This document shows positions 1 through 6,184 of a DNA stretch of 8,141 nt, in pieces. Under the pieces are notes generated by a model. It worked only from the letters and a program-made list of their open reading frames with translations, made no database searches and was not told the origin of the DNA. The stretch is from positions 1 to 8,141 of the forward strand of contig JAFPYQ010000038.1 of assembly GCA_017394475.1 (NCBI GenBank). The letters are read 5' to 3'. Both the position numbers and the translations under genes were made by a program. The stretch is from Oscillospiraceae bacterium (GTDB lineage Bacteria; Bacillota; Clostridia; Oscillospirales; Ruminococcaceae). The stretch's first letter is position 1; each line of letters opens with the position of its first letter.

Positions 1-327
1 ATATTCCTCGCAATAGATGTTCCCGTCATCATCTGATATATATACTGTTATATTCTCTTTCCCTGGCTTTTTGGCGATATAGTACAGTGTGGATTCCGTG
101 GAGAATTTTTCCGACAGCACAGCCCTGTCATAGCTTACATAGGCAGACATGAAGCCGTCGGGCACTTTAAGGATGAACACATCCTTTTCAGCCTTTCCTG
201 CCGCAGGAACAGTGCAGCATACATGAACATCCTTGCCGGCACCGCCCTGATACTTCGCTGTCACTGCAGCACCGCCTGATGTGATGATGGCCTCTGCTAT
301 CAATATCAATGCGAATATCTCTTTCAT
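1..327 (-). CDS. Putative exported protein, N-terminal part (runs off left edge)
   Basis: An open frame reads from an ATG at 327 down to base 1 without a stop, giving 109 residues. The start is supported by an AAGGGTGG ribosome binding site at 333-340 (as read on the minus strand), 5 nt from the ATG. The N-terminus (MKEIFALILIAEAIITSG) has one lysine and one glutamate, a hydrophobic stretch at about residues 4-17, then small residues (GGAAVTA), as in a signal peptide or single N-terminal anchor. The rest is soluble-looking, with a beta-rich pattern (for example VHVCCTVPAAGK, DVFILKVPDGF, TLYYIAKKPGKENITVYIS), which would fit a small extracellular beta-sandwich. I do not recognise the family and no catalytic motif is visible. 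It is transcribed away from the tRNA. No convincing promoter could be assigned upstream of it. The frame and start are clear; the function is unknown. Confidence 0.72.
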   Translation of the reverse strand, partial: MKEIFALILIAEAIITSGGAAVTAKYQGGAGKDVHVCCTVPAAGKAEKDVFILKVPDGFMSAYVSYDRAVLSEKFSTESTLYYIAKKPGKENITVYISDDDGNIYCEEY

Positions 328-473
328 TCGTACCACCCTTTGTCTTGTTCTGTCTGTATTCACAGCCCATCTCTATATAATACAACCGAAGGGTCAGATT
401 TTTTTCATTTTTTCGATCCTTCTTTTCAAAATTATTAAACCTGACATATAGAAACCGCAATAAATGACTAAAT

Positions 474-523
474 TTGATAAATCCTACAAAATGCTTGAAA
501 TAGCTTGACAAATCCTCCCAAAT
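474..523 (+). repeat. Tandem imperfect 19-bp repeat covering the tRNA promoter -35 region
   Basis: TTGATAAATCCTACAAAAT at 474-492 recurs as TTGACAAATCCTCCCAAAT at 505-523, with 16 of 19 bases identical and a 31-bp period. The second copy contains the -35 box and most of the spacer of the tRNA promoter. The first copy has a -35-like TTGATA, but the bases 17 nt further on (GAAATA, 497-502) do not resemble a -10 box. It may be a decayed tandem promoter, an UP-like or regulator-binding element, or chance in AT-rich sequence. Confidence 0.6.
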
Positions 524-533
524 ATGGTAAGAT
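505..533 (+). promoter_or_regulatory. Sigma-70-type promoter for the initiator tRNA
   Basis: A perfect -35 box TTGACA (505-510) is separated by exactly 17 nt from TAAGAT (528-533), a good -10 box. Transcription would begin near 540-541, leaving a leader of about 21 nt before the mature tRNA at 562. Strength, spacing and position all fit a stable-RNA promoter. Confidence 0.85.
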
Positions 534-561
534 ATTCAAGTCGCTTGTTTGAGACACATAT

Positions 562-638
<77 letters not shown>

Positions 639-642
639 ACGC

Positions 643-671
643 AAAAGCTCTGTAGATCTACAGAGCTTTTT
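643..671 (+). terminator. Perfect-palindrome terminator after tRNA-fMet
   Basis: Bases 643-670 form a perfect 28-nt palindrome, with AAAAGCTCTGTA pairing to TACAGAGCTTTT around a GATC loop and a run of five T at 667-671. It begins 4 nt after the tRNA CCA. Because the left arm starts with AAAA, the hairpin has a U tract on either strand and could terminate in both directions, although no gene approaches it from the right on the minus strand. Confidence 0.9.
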
Positions 672-720
672 GTTTACTATCAGGGCACAATCTTCTGACC
701 GCATACAACAGGGTGATATT

Positions 721-1944
721 ATGAAATACTCAACAGCTTTTTCTCCTGCGGATATACTCATCCCACAGGGCATAGATATGGAAAAATGGGCAGTAGTTGC
801 CTGCGACCAGTTCACATCCCAGCGTGAATACTGGGAGCAGACCGCTGATATCGCAAAGGGCGCTCCCTCTGCGCTGAACATCATCCTCCCCGAGGTCTAT
901 CTGAACGATGCAGATGCTGATGAACGCATCGAAAAGATAAATTCGGAAATGAAAAAATACCTTGCAGACGGTATTTTCAAAGAATATAAGGACACATTCA
1001 TTTATGTCCGCCGCACAGACAGCAACGGCAAGGTGCGCGAGGGCCTTGTGGGCAAGATAGACCTTGAACAGTATGATTACAACAAGGGCAGCACAACTCC
1101 AGTCAGAGCCACAGAGGCAACGGTGGCAGAGCGCATCCCGCCCCGCCTCAGAGTGAGAAAGAACGCTGACCTTGAACTCCCCCACATCATGATACTCATC
1201 GACGATCCCGGCAGGACCGTCATCGAACCCCTTGCAGAAAAGGCATCCCAGAAGGTATATTCCTTTGATCTGATGCAGAAGGGCGGCCATATAGAGGGCT
1301 ATCTTGCAAACGGCGAAGCTGCTGTGCAGATAGACAAGGCTCTTGCAGCTCTTTCCGAAAAGTCACCTTTGCTCTACGCCATGGGTGACGGCAATCATTC
1401 CCTTGCCACTGCAAAGGCACATTACGAACAGCTCAAAAAGGATAACCCCGGGAAGGATCTCTCCGATCATCCCGCAAGATATGCACTCTGCGAGATAGTG
1501 AACCTTCACTCCCCTGCACTGGAATTCGAGGCTATCCACAGGATAATCACAGATGTAGATGCAGCAGACCTCATAAGCTCCATGAAGGAAAAGCTGGGGC
1601 TTTCCGAAGCAGGCAGCGGCCAGCAGTTCAGACTCGTTTCCGCCGATGAGGATAAGCTCTATACCGTTACCAGACCCACATCGAATCTCTGCGTGGGCAG
1701 CGTACAGATGTTTATAGATGAATATCTCAGAGCTCACGGCGGGGCTGTGGATTATATCCACGGCACAGATACCGTTCTCGACCTTGTGAAGAAGGGCGGA
1801 ATCGGCATCATCCTGCCCGACATGGCAAAGGAAGATCTCTTCCCCACAGTCATAAATGACGGCGCCCTGCCGAGAAAGACATTCTCCATGGGACATGCCG
1901 AGGATAAGCGCTATTACGTTGAAGCGCGCCGCATTACCCTATAA
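721..1944 (+). CDS. DUF1015 family protein
   Basis: The 407-residue protein resembles the clostridial branch of DUF1015. It has an N-terminal segment ILIPQGIDMEKWAVVACDQ (residues 12-30), a central MGDGNHSLATAK (221-232) corresponding to the family's GDG(N/H)H motif, and a C-terminal LPRKTFSMGHAEDKRYYVEAR (383-403). The protein looks cytosolic, with no signal peptide or membrane span. The biochemical function of the family is not established to my knowledge; members often lie near serine-biosynthesis genes, but none is visible here. ATG at 721 was chosen because AGGGTGAT lies just upstream; an in-frame TTG at 670 sits inside the tRNA terminator and is rejected. No clear promoter is visible in the 50 nt after the terminator, so read-through from the tRNA unit is possible. 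It is probably the first gene of the run that continues through the acetyltransferase. Confidence 0.9.
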   Translation: MKYSTAFSPADILIPQGIDMEKWAVVACDQFTSQREYWEQTADIAKGAPSALNIILPEVYLNDADADERIEKINSEMKKYLADGIFKEYKDTFIYVRRTDSNGKVREGLVGKIDLEQYDYNKGSTTPVRATEATVAERIPPRLRVRKNADLELPHIMILIDDPGRTVIEPLAEKASQKVYSFDLMQKGGHIEGYLANGEAAVQIDKALAALSEKSPLLYAMGDGNHSLATAKAHYEQLKKDNPGKDLSDHPARYALCEIVNLHSPALEFEAIHRIITDVDAADLISSMKEKLGLSEAGSGQQFRLVSADEDKLYTVTRPTSNLCVGSVQMFIDEYLRAHGGAVDYIHGTDTVLDLVKKGGIGIILPDMAKEDLFPTVINDGALPRKTFSMGHAEDKRYYVEARRITL

Positions 1945-1961
1945 TTATCAAGGTGAACACA

Positions 1962-2435
1962 ATGATCTACAGGACAGCCGAACCCTCCGACATCCCTCAG
2001 ATAATCGACATGAGGATAGCCTACATGAAGGAGACCCATCCCGATCTCTCGCAGCAGGCTTTTGACGAGATATCTGCAAAGTCCCGCGGGTATTTTCAGG
2101 AACATCTCAACCGCGACTGTGTCGTATATTTCGCGGAATGTGAGAACGGCGAGATCGCCGCATGTGTATTCTTCCTGCTGATAAACAAGCCCGCCAGCCC
2201 GCTTTTCATAACAGGCAAGACAGGCACGCTCATGAATGTATTCACCAAAAAGGAATACCGCAAGCAGGGCATTGCAAAAAAACTCGTCTCCAGATGCATA
2301 GAGGACGGCAAGAAGTGGGAGCTCTCATATATCGAGCTGCGCTCCACCAATGACGGTTTCCCTCTGTACAAGAGCCTGGATTTTATCGAAGACAAGTCCA
2401 TCTATATGTCCATGAAGCTCAAACTTGTGGAATAA
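1962..2435 (+). CDS. GNAT family N-acetyltransferase
   Basis: The 157-residue protein has a GNAT layout: N-terminal IYRTAEPSDIPQIIDMR (residues 2-18), central beta strands (VVYFAECENGEIAACVFFLL, about 54-73), the acetyl-CoA loop YRKQGIAKKL (99-108; the Q/R-x-x-G-x-G/A signature is QGIA with R100 before it) and a C-terminal LYKSLDFIEDKSIYMSMKL (135-153) typical of the family's last strands. It would transfer an acetyl group from acetyl-CoA to an amine; the substrate (small molecule, peptide or protein N-terminus) cannot be inferred. ATG at 1962 is preferred because AAGGTGA (1950-1956) then sits 5 nt upstream. The in-frame GTG at 1953 is part of that binding site. The gene starts 17 nt after the DUF1015 stop, so the two are probably co-transcribed. 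Confidence 0.88.
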   Translation: MIYRTAEPSDIPQIIDMRIAYMKETHPDLSQQAFDEISAKSRGYFQEHLNRDCVVYFAECENGEIAACVFFLLINKPASPLFITGKTGTLMNVFTKKEYRKQGIAKKLVSRCIEDGKKWELSYIELRSTNDGFPLYKSLDFIEDKSIYMSMKLKLVE

Positions 2436-2462
2436 TCACCACATGAACTGCAAACACTCAAA

Positions 2463-3884
2463 ATGAATAATTCCGAAAGATCAACTGCCGTAAAGCAAGT
2501 GCGGGAGTCTGAGGAAAAGGTGACAAAGCGCAGATTTGATTCTGCACAGGTGATACCCATCAGCTTCCTTGTGGCTATCATCGCAGGGACATTCCTTCTC
2601 CTGCTGCCGTTCTCTACCGTCCCCGGGGAGGAGACGGATCTTCTCACTGCGCTTTTCACCGCGACCACATCTGTCTGTGTTACAGGCCTTGTGGTGGTGG
2701 ATACCTATGCACACTGGACGCTTTTCGGCAAGATAGTCATACTTATACTGATACAGCTCGGCGGTCTGGGAATGATCTCCGTCGCCTCCATGATAATGCT
2801 GGTGGCTCACAGGAAATTCACTCTCGGCATGACCGTGATGCTGCATGATTCCTTTAATCTCAACTCCCTTTCGGGACTTTTCCGTTTCCTTGTGGGGGTT
2901 TTCAGAGGGACATTCATCGTTGAGGGCATAGGTGCGCTTCTGTATATGCCCGCATTCATCCCGCAGTTCGGCATCGTAAAGGGTATATGGATCTCTGTAT
3001 TTACCGCCATATCCGCATTCTGCAACGCAGGGATAGATATAATCGGCCCTGACAGCCTTATCAGCTATAACGGCAACCTCCTCGTGATGCTCACCACTAT
3101 GCTCATGATAGTCCTGGGCGGCCTTGGATATATAGTGTGGTTCGATACTCTGAACGGCATCAGAAAGGGCTATGAACGCTCCTTCTCCCCCAGGCAGATA
3201 TACAAGCGTTTCAGCGAGCATACCAAGCTGGTGCTCATCCTCACTGCTTCACTGATATTCGGCGGTGCAGCCATAGTTTTCGTCATGGAGTTCTCTAATC
3301 CCGAGACCATCGGGAATATGAGCATAGGCGGCAAGATACTCAACAGCATATTCCAGTCGGTCACTTTCAGGACAGCAGGCTTTGCGGCCGTTCCCCAGCA
3401 GGGGCTCCGTGAATACACCTGCGTTCTGGGCGATATACTGATGTTCATAGGCGGTTCCCCCGTGGGCACAGCAGGCGGCATCAAGACAGTCACATTCTTT
3501 GCAGTACTTCTCAATGCCATCTCATATATAAAGGACAGGGACGAAACGGTCATATTCGGCCGCCGCTTCTCTCCGGATGTTATACGCAAGGCAGCAGCCA
3601 TCATGACGGTCAGCTTCTTCGTCTCCTTTATCATGGCAATACTGCTCATGATGTGCGAGGACACATCCATGAACGACAGCGTATTCGAGGTGCTGAGCGC
3701 CACCTGCACGGTAGGCCTCACAAGAGCACTCACCCCCACATTAGGTACAGCAGGACGGATAATCATAATCATATCCATGTACTTAGGCAGGATAGGCCCT
3801 ATCTCCATGGCGCTGTTCTTCTCCGCAAAGCGTTCGGGCAGGAACAAGGTAAAATATGTCCAGGGAGATTTTATCGTAGGATGA
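2463..3884 (+). CDS. ktrB: Potassium transporter membrane subunit KtrB (TrkH/KtrB family)
   Basis: The 473-residue protein is the K+-conducting subunit of a Ktr uptake system, made of four M1-P-M2 repeats. All four pore loops are visible, each with its filter glycine: SVCVTGL (residues 70-76, G75), AFCNAGID (185-192, G190), TFRTAGF (301-307, G306) and ATCTVGL (413-419, G418). The intramembrane gating-loop region reads GGSPVGTAGGIKT (330-342), and the C-terminus ends like Bacillus KtrB (MYLGRIGPISMALFFSAKR, then a short tail). It is slightly longer than B. subtilis KtrB (about 445 residues), mainly at the N-terminus. The start is uncertain: ATG 2463 has no good ribosome binding site, while GTG 2520 (codon 20) has GAGGA 4 nt upstream and would give 454 residues. 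ktrA follows 46 nt downstream, so the two subunits are encoded together, B before A. Confidence 0.95.
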   Translation: MNNSERSTAVKQVRESEEKVTKRRFDSAQVIPISFLVAIIAGTFLLLLPFSTVPGEETDLLTALFTATTSVCVTGLVVVDTYAHWTLFGKIVILILIQLGGLGMISVASMIMLVAHRKFTLGMTVMLHDSFNLNSLSGLFRFLVGVFRGTFIVEGIGALLYMPAFIPQFGIVKGIWISVFTAISAFCNAGIDIIGPDSLISYNGNLLVMLTTMLMIVLGGLGYIVWFDTLNGIRKGYERSFSPRQIYKRFSEHTKLVLILTASLIFGGAAIVFVMEFSNPETIGNMSIGGKILNSIFQSVTFRTAGFAAVPQQGLREYTCVLGDILMFIGGSPVGTAGGIKTVTFFAVLLNAISYIKDRDETVIFGRRFSPDVIRKAAAIMTVSFFVSFIMAILLMMCEDTSMNDSVFEVLSATCTVGLTRALTPTLGTAGRIIIIISMYLGRIGPISMALFFSAKRSGRNKVKYVQGDFIVG

Positions 3885-3902
3885 GCCTGCGGGAAGTTTT
3901 TT
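3874..3902 (+). promoter_or_regulatory. Possible attenuator hairpin between ktrB and ktrA
   Basis: A 7-bp stem with two G-U pairs (TCGTAGG 3874-3880 with CCTGCGG 3886-3892, loop ATGAG) overlaps the ktrB stop codon (3882-3884) and is followed, after GAAG, by six T (3897-3902). This has the layout of a weak intrinsic terminator or mRNA processing site. Translation of ktrB through the stop would disrupt it, so it could link ktrA expression to ktrB translation. The stem is short, so this is a candidate only. Confidence 0.35.
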
Positions 3903-3930
3903 CAAGTCACACATAAAACAGGTGAAAGCA

Positions 3931-4578
3931 ATGGGAAAATCGGTAGTAGTATTCGGGCTCGGTCAGTTCGGAAGGAGCCTTGCACTGAGCCTCAGTGAAG
4001 CAGGGGCAGATGTGATGGCAGTGGATAAGGATGAAGAACTCGTCGAATCCATTGCGGAAGATGTGACCGAGGCAAAGGTGGCAGACCTTGAAAACGCGGA
4101 TGCCATCAAGGAGCTTGGCATAGGAAACATGGATGTAGCCGTAGTGGCTATCGCATCCAACCTCACAGCAAGCATACTTTCGGTGGTAATATCCAAAGAG
4201 GAAGGCATCCCCTATGTGGTGGCAAAATGCTCCAATGAAAGAATGGGCACTATCCTCCAGAAAACAGGTGCGGACAGGATAATCTATCCTGAAGCGGAGA
4301 TGGGTGCAAGAGCCGCAAGAGTGCTGACATCAAACGATTTCCTCGAATTCTTCAACATAGACGAGAACCTTTGCGTGGTAGAGATGAAGCCCCGCAAGGA
4401 ATGGATAGGCAAGAGCCTCAAACAGCTCGATCTCCGCAAAAAGTACAACATAAACGTAGCTGCTGTGAGATCACACCATGAACTCCATTCATCCTTCGAC
4501 CCTGACAGACCCCTCAAGGAAAACTCCAATCTTCTGATAGTAGTGGAAAAGAAAAACCTGAAAAATCTTGACAGATAA
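3931..4578 (+). CDS. ktrA: Ktr potassium uptake regulatory subunit KtrA (RCK protein)
   Basis: The 215-residue cytosolic protein has an RCK_N domain followed by an RCK_C domain. The Rossmann nucleotide-binding loop is VVVFGLGQFGRSLA (residues 5-18; G9, G11, G14), with D32 at the end of the second strand, the position that usually contacts the ribose of NAD(H) or ATP/ADP. KTGADRIIYPEAEMG (111-125) marks the end of RCK_N, where KtrA proteins have a PE-x-x-MG segment. The C-terminal domain (about 137-215) matches RCK_C, the part that binds c-di-AMP in characterised Firmicutes KtrA proteins; I cannot verify that here. KtrA forms an octameric ring that gates KtrB by binding ATP or ADP. ATG 3931 is chosen because AGGTGA (3920-3925) lies 5 nt upstream; the GTG at 3922 lies inside that site. 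Confidence 0.94.
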   Translation: MGKSVVVFGLGQFGRSLALSLSEAGADVMAVDKDEELVESIAEDVTEAKVADLENADAIKELGIGNMDVAVVAIASNLTASILSVVISKEEGIPYVVAKCSNERMGTILQKTGADRIIYPEAEMGARAARVLTSNDFLEFFNIDENLCVVEMKPRKEWIGKSLKQLDLRKKYNINVAAVRSHHELHSSFDPDRPLKENSNLLIVVEKKNLKNLDR

Positions 4579-4582
4579 AAAG

Positions 4583-4605
4583 CCTTTACACCGATGATGT
4601 AAAGG
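4583..4605 (+). other. Hairpin in the ktrA-speE gap
   Basis: A perfect 8-bp inverted repeat, CCTTTACA (4583-4590) and TGTAAAGG (4598-4605) with loop CCGATGA, begins 4 nt after the ktrA stop. No T run follows, so it is not a standard intrinsic terminator. It may stabilise the 3' end of the ktr message, act as a processing site, or be an operator for speE. No clear promoter for speE is visible beside it. Confidence 0.45.
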
Positions 4606-4640
4606 ACTGTCTTGAATGCCTGTGAAAAGTGAGGCAATAT

Positions 4641-5483
4641 ATGGAACTGTGGTTCAGCGAATTTCATACCAAAAATGCAAAATTGTCCATAAGGGTAAAT
4701 GAACAGCTCTACAGCGGAGAGAGCGAATATCAGCGCATAGATGTGTTTGACAGCCCCGAATTCGGCCGCTTTCTCACCCTTGACGGGATAATGATGCTCA
4801 CGGAAAAGGACGAGTTCATCTATCATGAGATGATAACCCATGTCCCTATGGCTGTGAATCCCGACATCGAGAACGTGCTGGTCATCGGCGCAGGTGACGG
4901 CGGCACGGTAAGAGAGCTCACAAGATATGAAAATATCCGCCATATAGATATGGTGGAGATAGATGAACAGGTGGTGGATGTGTGCAGGAAATATATCCCC
5001 CAGACCGCCTGCAAGCTGTCCGACCTGCGGGTGAACATCCACTATGAGGACGGACTGAGGTTCGTGCGCTCCCGTGAAAACGAATATGATCTTATCATCG
5101 TGGACAGCACCGATCCTATGGGGCCCGGCGAAGGCCTGTTCACAGGTGAATTCTACGGCAACTGCTACAAGGCACTCACAAAGAACGGCATACTTGTAAA
5201 CCAGCACGAGAGCCCCTACTATGCAGAAGACTCCAAGAATATGCAGAGGGCTCACAAGCGCATAAAGGAAAACTTTGACCTCTCTATGGTCTATCAGGTG
5301 CATATCCCCACATATCCCTCGGGGCACTGGCTCTTCGGCTTTGCCTCAAAGGGGCTCGATCCGCTGGTATTCGATGCGGATGCGTGGAACGCACTGGGGA
5401 TAAAGACACGCTACTACAATACCGATCTGCACCGCGGATCATTTGCACTGCCGAATTATGTGCGTGAGGCGCTGGAAGGCTGA
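4641..5483 (+). CDS. speE: Spermidine synthase (polyamine aminopropyltransferase)
   Basis: The 280-residue enzyme transfers the aminopropyl group of decarboxylated S-adenosylmethionine to putrescine, giving spermidine and methylthioadenosine in the cytosol. It aligns well from memory with B. subtilis SpeE (about 276 residues). Visible landmarks are the N-terminal beta domain with YQRIDVFDSPEFGRFLTLDG (30-49), EKDEFIYHEM (55-64), the nucleotide-binding loop VIGAGDGGTVRE (81-92), VEIDEQVV (105-112), the catalytic-aspartate segment IVDSTDPMGPGEGLF (153-167, D155), Q188 in NQHESPYY, and IPTYPSGHW (222-230). ATG 4641 follows GTGAGGC with AGG 6 nt away; the GTG at 4629 overlaps that site. No speD or other polyamine gene lies nearby, so decarboxylated AdoMet must come from a gene elsewhere. 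The stop lies 1 nt from the end of a convergent gene. Confidence 0.96.
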   Translation: MELWFSEFHTKNAKLSIRVNEQLYSGESEYQRIDVFDSPEFGRFLTLDGIMMLTEKDEFIYHEMITHVPMAVNPDIENVLVIGAGDGGTVRELTRYENIRHIDMVEIDEQVVDVCRKYIPQTACKLSDLRVNIHYEDGLRFVRSRENEYDLIIVDSTDPMGPGEGLFTGEFYGNCYKALTKNGILVNQHESPYYAEDSKNMQRAHKRIKENFDLSMVYQVHIPTYPSGHWLFGFASKGLDPLVFDADAWNALGIKTRYYNTDLHRGSFALPNYVREALEG

Positions 5484-5493
5484 GTCACTCGGC
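5479..5493. other. Dyad at the convergent stop codons of speE and the DUF624 gene
   Basis: GCTGAGT (5479-5485) and ACTCGGC (5487-5493) are inverted around C5486, with one G-U pair. Both stop codons (TGA 5481-5483 plus; TCA 5485-5487, read TGA on minus) fall inside it. On the plus strand a pyrimidine-rich stretch with several T follows (ATTCTTCTTCTCC), so it could be a weak terminator for speE; on the minus strand there is no T run. A real hairpin would pair only the outer four bases on each side. Confidence 0.3.
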
Positions 5494-6102
5494 ATTCTTC
5501 TTCTCCACATCCTCAAATATGCGGTTGGCTGTCCAGCTTATAGTGCTTATCACTATGATGGGGCCGAAAAATACTCCCAGGACAAGCGTCTGTGTGTTCC
5601 AGATGAAAAGTGCGATCTCAAAGGCAACTACCAGCACAAGACCCACCGAACGCAGGAAATATCTCATAGAGATGCGGAAGGAATTCTGTATGGTCCTGAA
5701 CAGTTTATTTTCATACCTTGCCAGCAGCGGGTATGTGTACAGCAGCGAGAATGTGAAGATATAAACGGCTATTACCCCGATAACGAGGTAGACCACGCTG
5801 TTGTTCTCCGCAATATCCATGATCTGAAAGTCCATGTATACCACCCATATACACAGCAGATTTATAAAGGACATGGGTATCCCCTGCTTAATGTTGGCCT
5901 TGAACGCCTTAACGAAGTCATGAGCCACATGCCCCTCCTCATCCTCCACAAAGCGCATGGCCACCGTGAAAGCTGCTATGGTGGATGCGCCGAGAGTGAC
6001 TACGGGCAGAGAGAACAGAAACCACATGAAGTTTATTTTTACCACATCGGTGAGCTTCACCATAGCGCGGTACAGTTTTCCGTCGGGTGAGAATAATTTC
6101 AT
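5485..6102 (-). CDS. DUF624 (YesL-like) membrane protein
   Basis: The 205-residue protein is an integral membrane protein of the DUF624 family, about the length of B. subtilis YesL. The family-typical N-terminal half is clear: LTDVVKINFMWFLFSLPVVTLGASTIAAF (residues 17-45), then a charged cytosolic link with DEEGHVAHDFVKAFKANIKQG (54-74). About five hydrophobic segments are visible, near 21-45, 77-96, 102-124, 152-169 and 171-191. Relatives are often found with carbohydrate ABC transporter or glycosidase genes; none is present here, and the molecular role is unknown. The ATG at 6102 is chosen because AAAAGGAT lies upstream on the minus strand, with AAGGA (6108-6112) 5 nt from the start. The frame stays open upstream to 6384, but that extension would overlap the divergent DUF368 gene. 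The gene diverges from DUF368 and converges on speE. Confidence 0.88.
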   Translation of the reverse strand: MKLFSPDGKLYRAMVKLTDVVKINFMWFLFSLPVVTLGASTIAAFTVAMRFVEDEEGHVAHDFVKAFKANIKQGIPMSFINLLCIWVVYMDFQIMDIAENNSVVYLVIGVIAVYIFTFSLLYTYPLLARYENKLFRTIQNSFRISMRYFLRSVGLVLVVAFEIALFIWNTQTLVLGVFFGPIIVISTISWTANRIFEDVEKKNAE

Positions 6103-6122
6103 AAAGATCCTTTTATCGTATT

Positions 6123-6149
6123 GATGTATCCGGGAATAACGGATACATC
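6123..6149. promoter_or_regulatory. 10-bp perfect dyad between divergent DUF624 and DUF368 genes (candidate operator)
   Basis: GATGTATCCG (6123-6132) is repeated as its exact inverse CGGATACATC (6140-6149) around GGAATAA. It occupies the centre of the 82-bp divergent region. No T run follows on either side, and it lies upstream of both genes, so a terminator is unlikely. A -10-like GATAAT lies on the minus strand (6152-6157), overlapping a TATTAT on the plus strand (6151-6156), but neither has a good -35 box. It could bind a dimeric repressor controlling one or both genes, or fold as a leader hairpin in a transcript from either strand. Confidence 0.55.
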
Positions 6150-6184
6150 TTATTATCGTAATCTCTTGCAAAGGAAAAAGAGCA

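Noticed and set aside
643..670. The 28-nt palindrome as an operator or mobile-element end
   Set aside because: Its place directly after the tRNA CCA and its trailing T run fit an intrinsic terminator fully; no target duplication or transposase is present.
670..720. Upstream TTG start (670) for the DUF1015 gene
   Set aside because: It lies in the T run of the tRNA terminator, has no ribosome binding site, and the 17 extra residues do not fit the family N-terminus; ATG 721 has AGGGTGAT in place.
2436..2462. A c-di-AMP (ydaO-type) or other riboswitch upstream of ktrB
   Set aside because: Such elements precede ktr genes in some Firmicutes, but the gap is only 27 nt and there is no room for the structure.
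2443..2466. Seven-codon open frame (MNCKHSK) whose TGA overlaps the ktrB ATG
   Set aside because: It could act as a coupling leader, but it has no ribosome binding site of its own and is short enough to occur by chance.
4284..5327. Long minus-strand open frame opposite ktrA and speE
   Set aside because: It crosses two unrelated, well-recognised plus-strand genes, is rich in His, Tyr and Cys as expected of antisense reading, and resembles no family; it is a compositional shadow.
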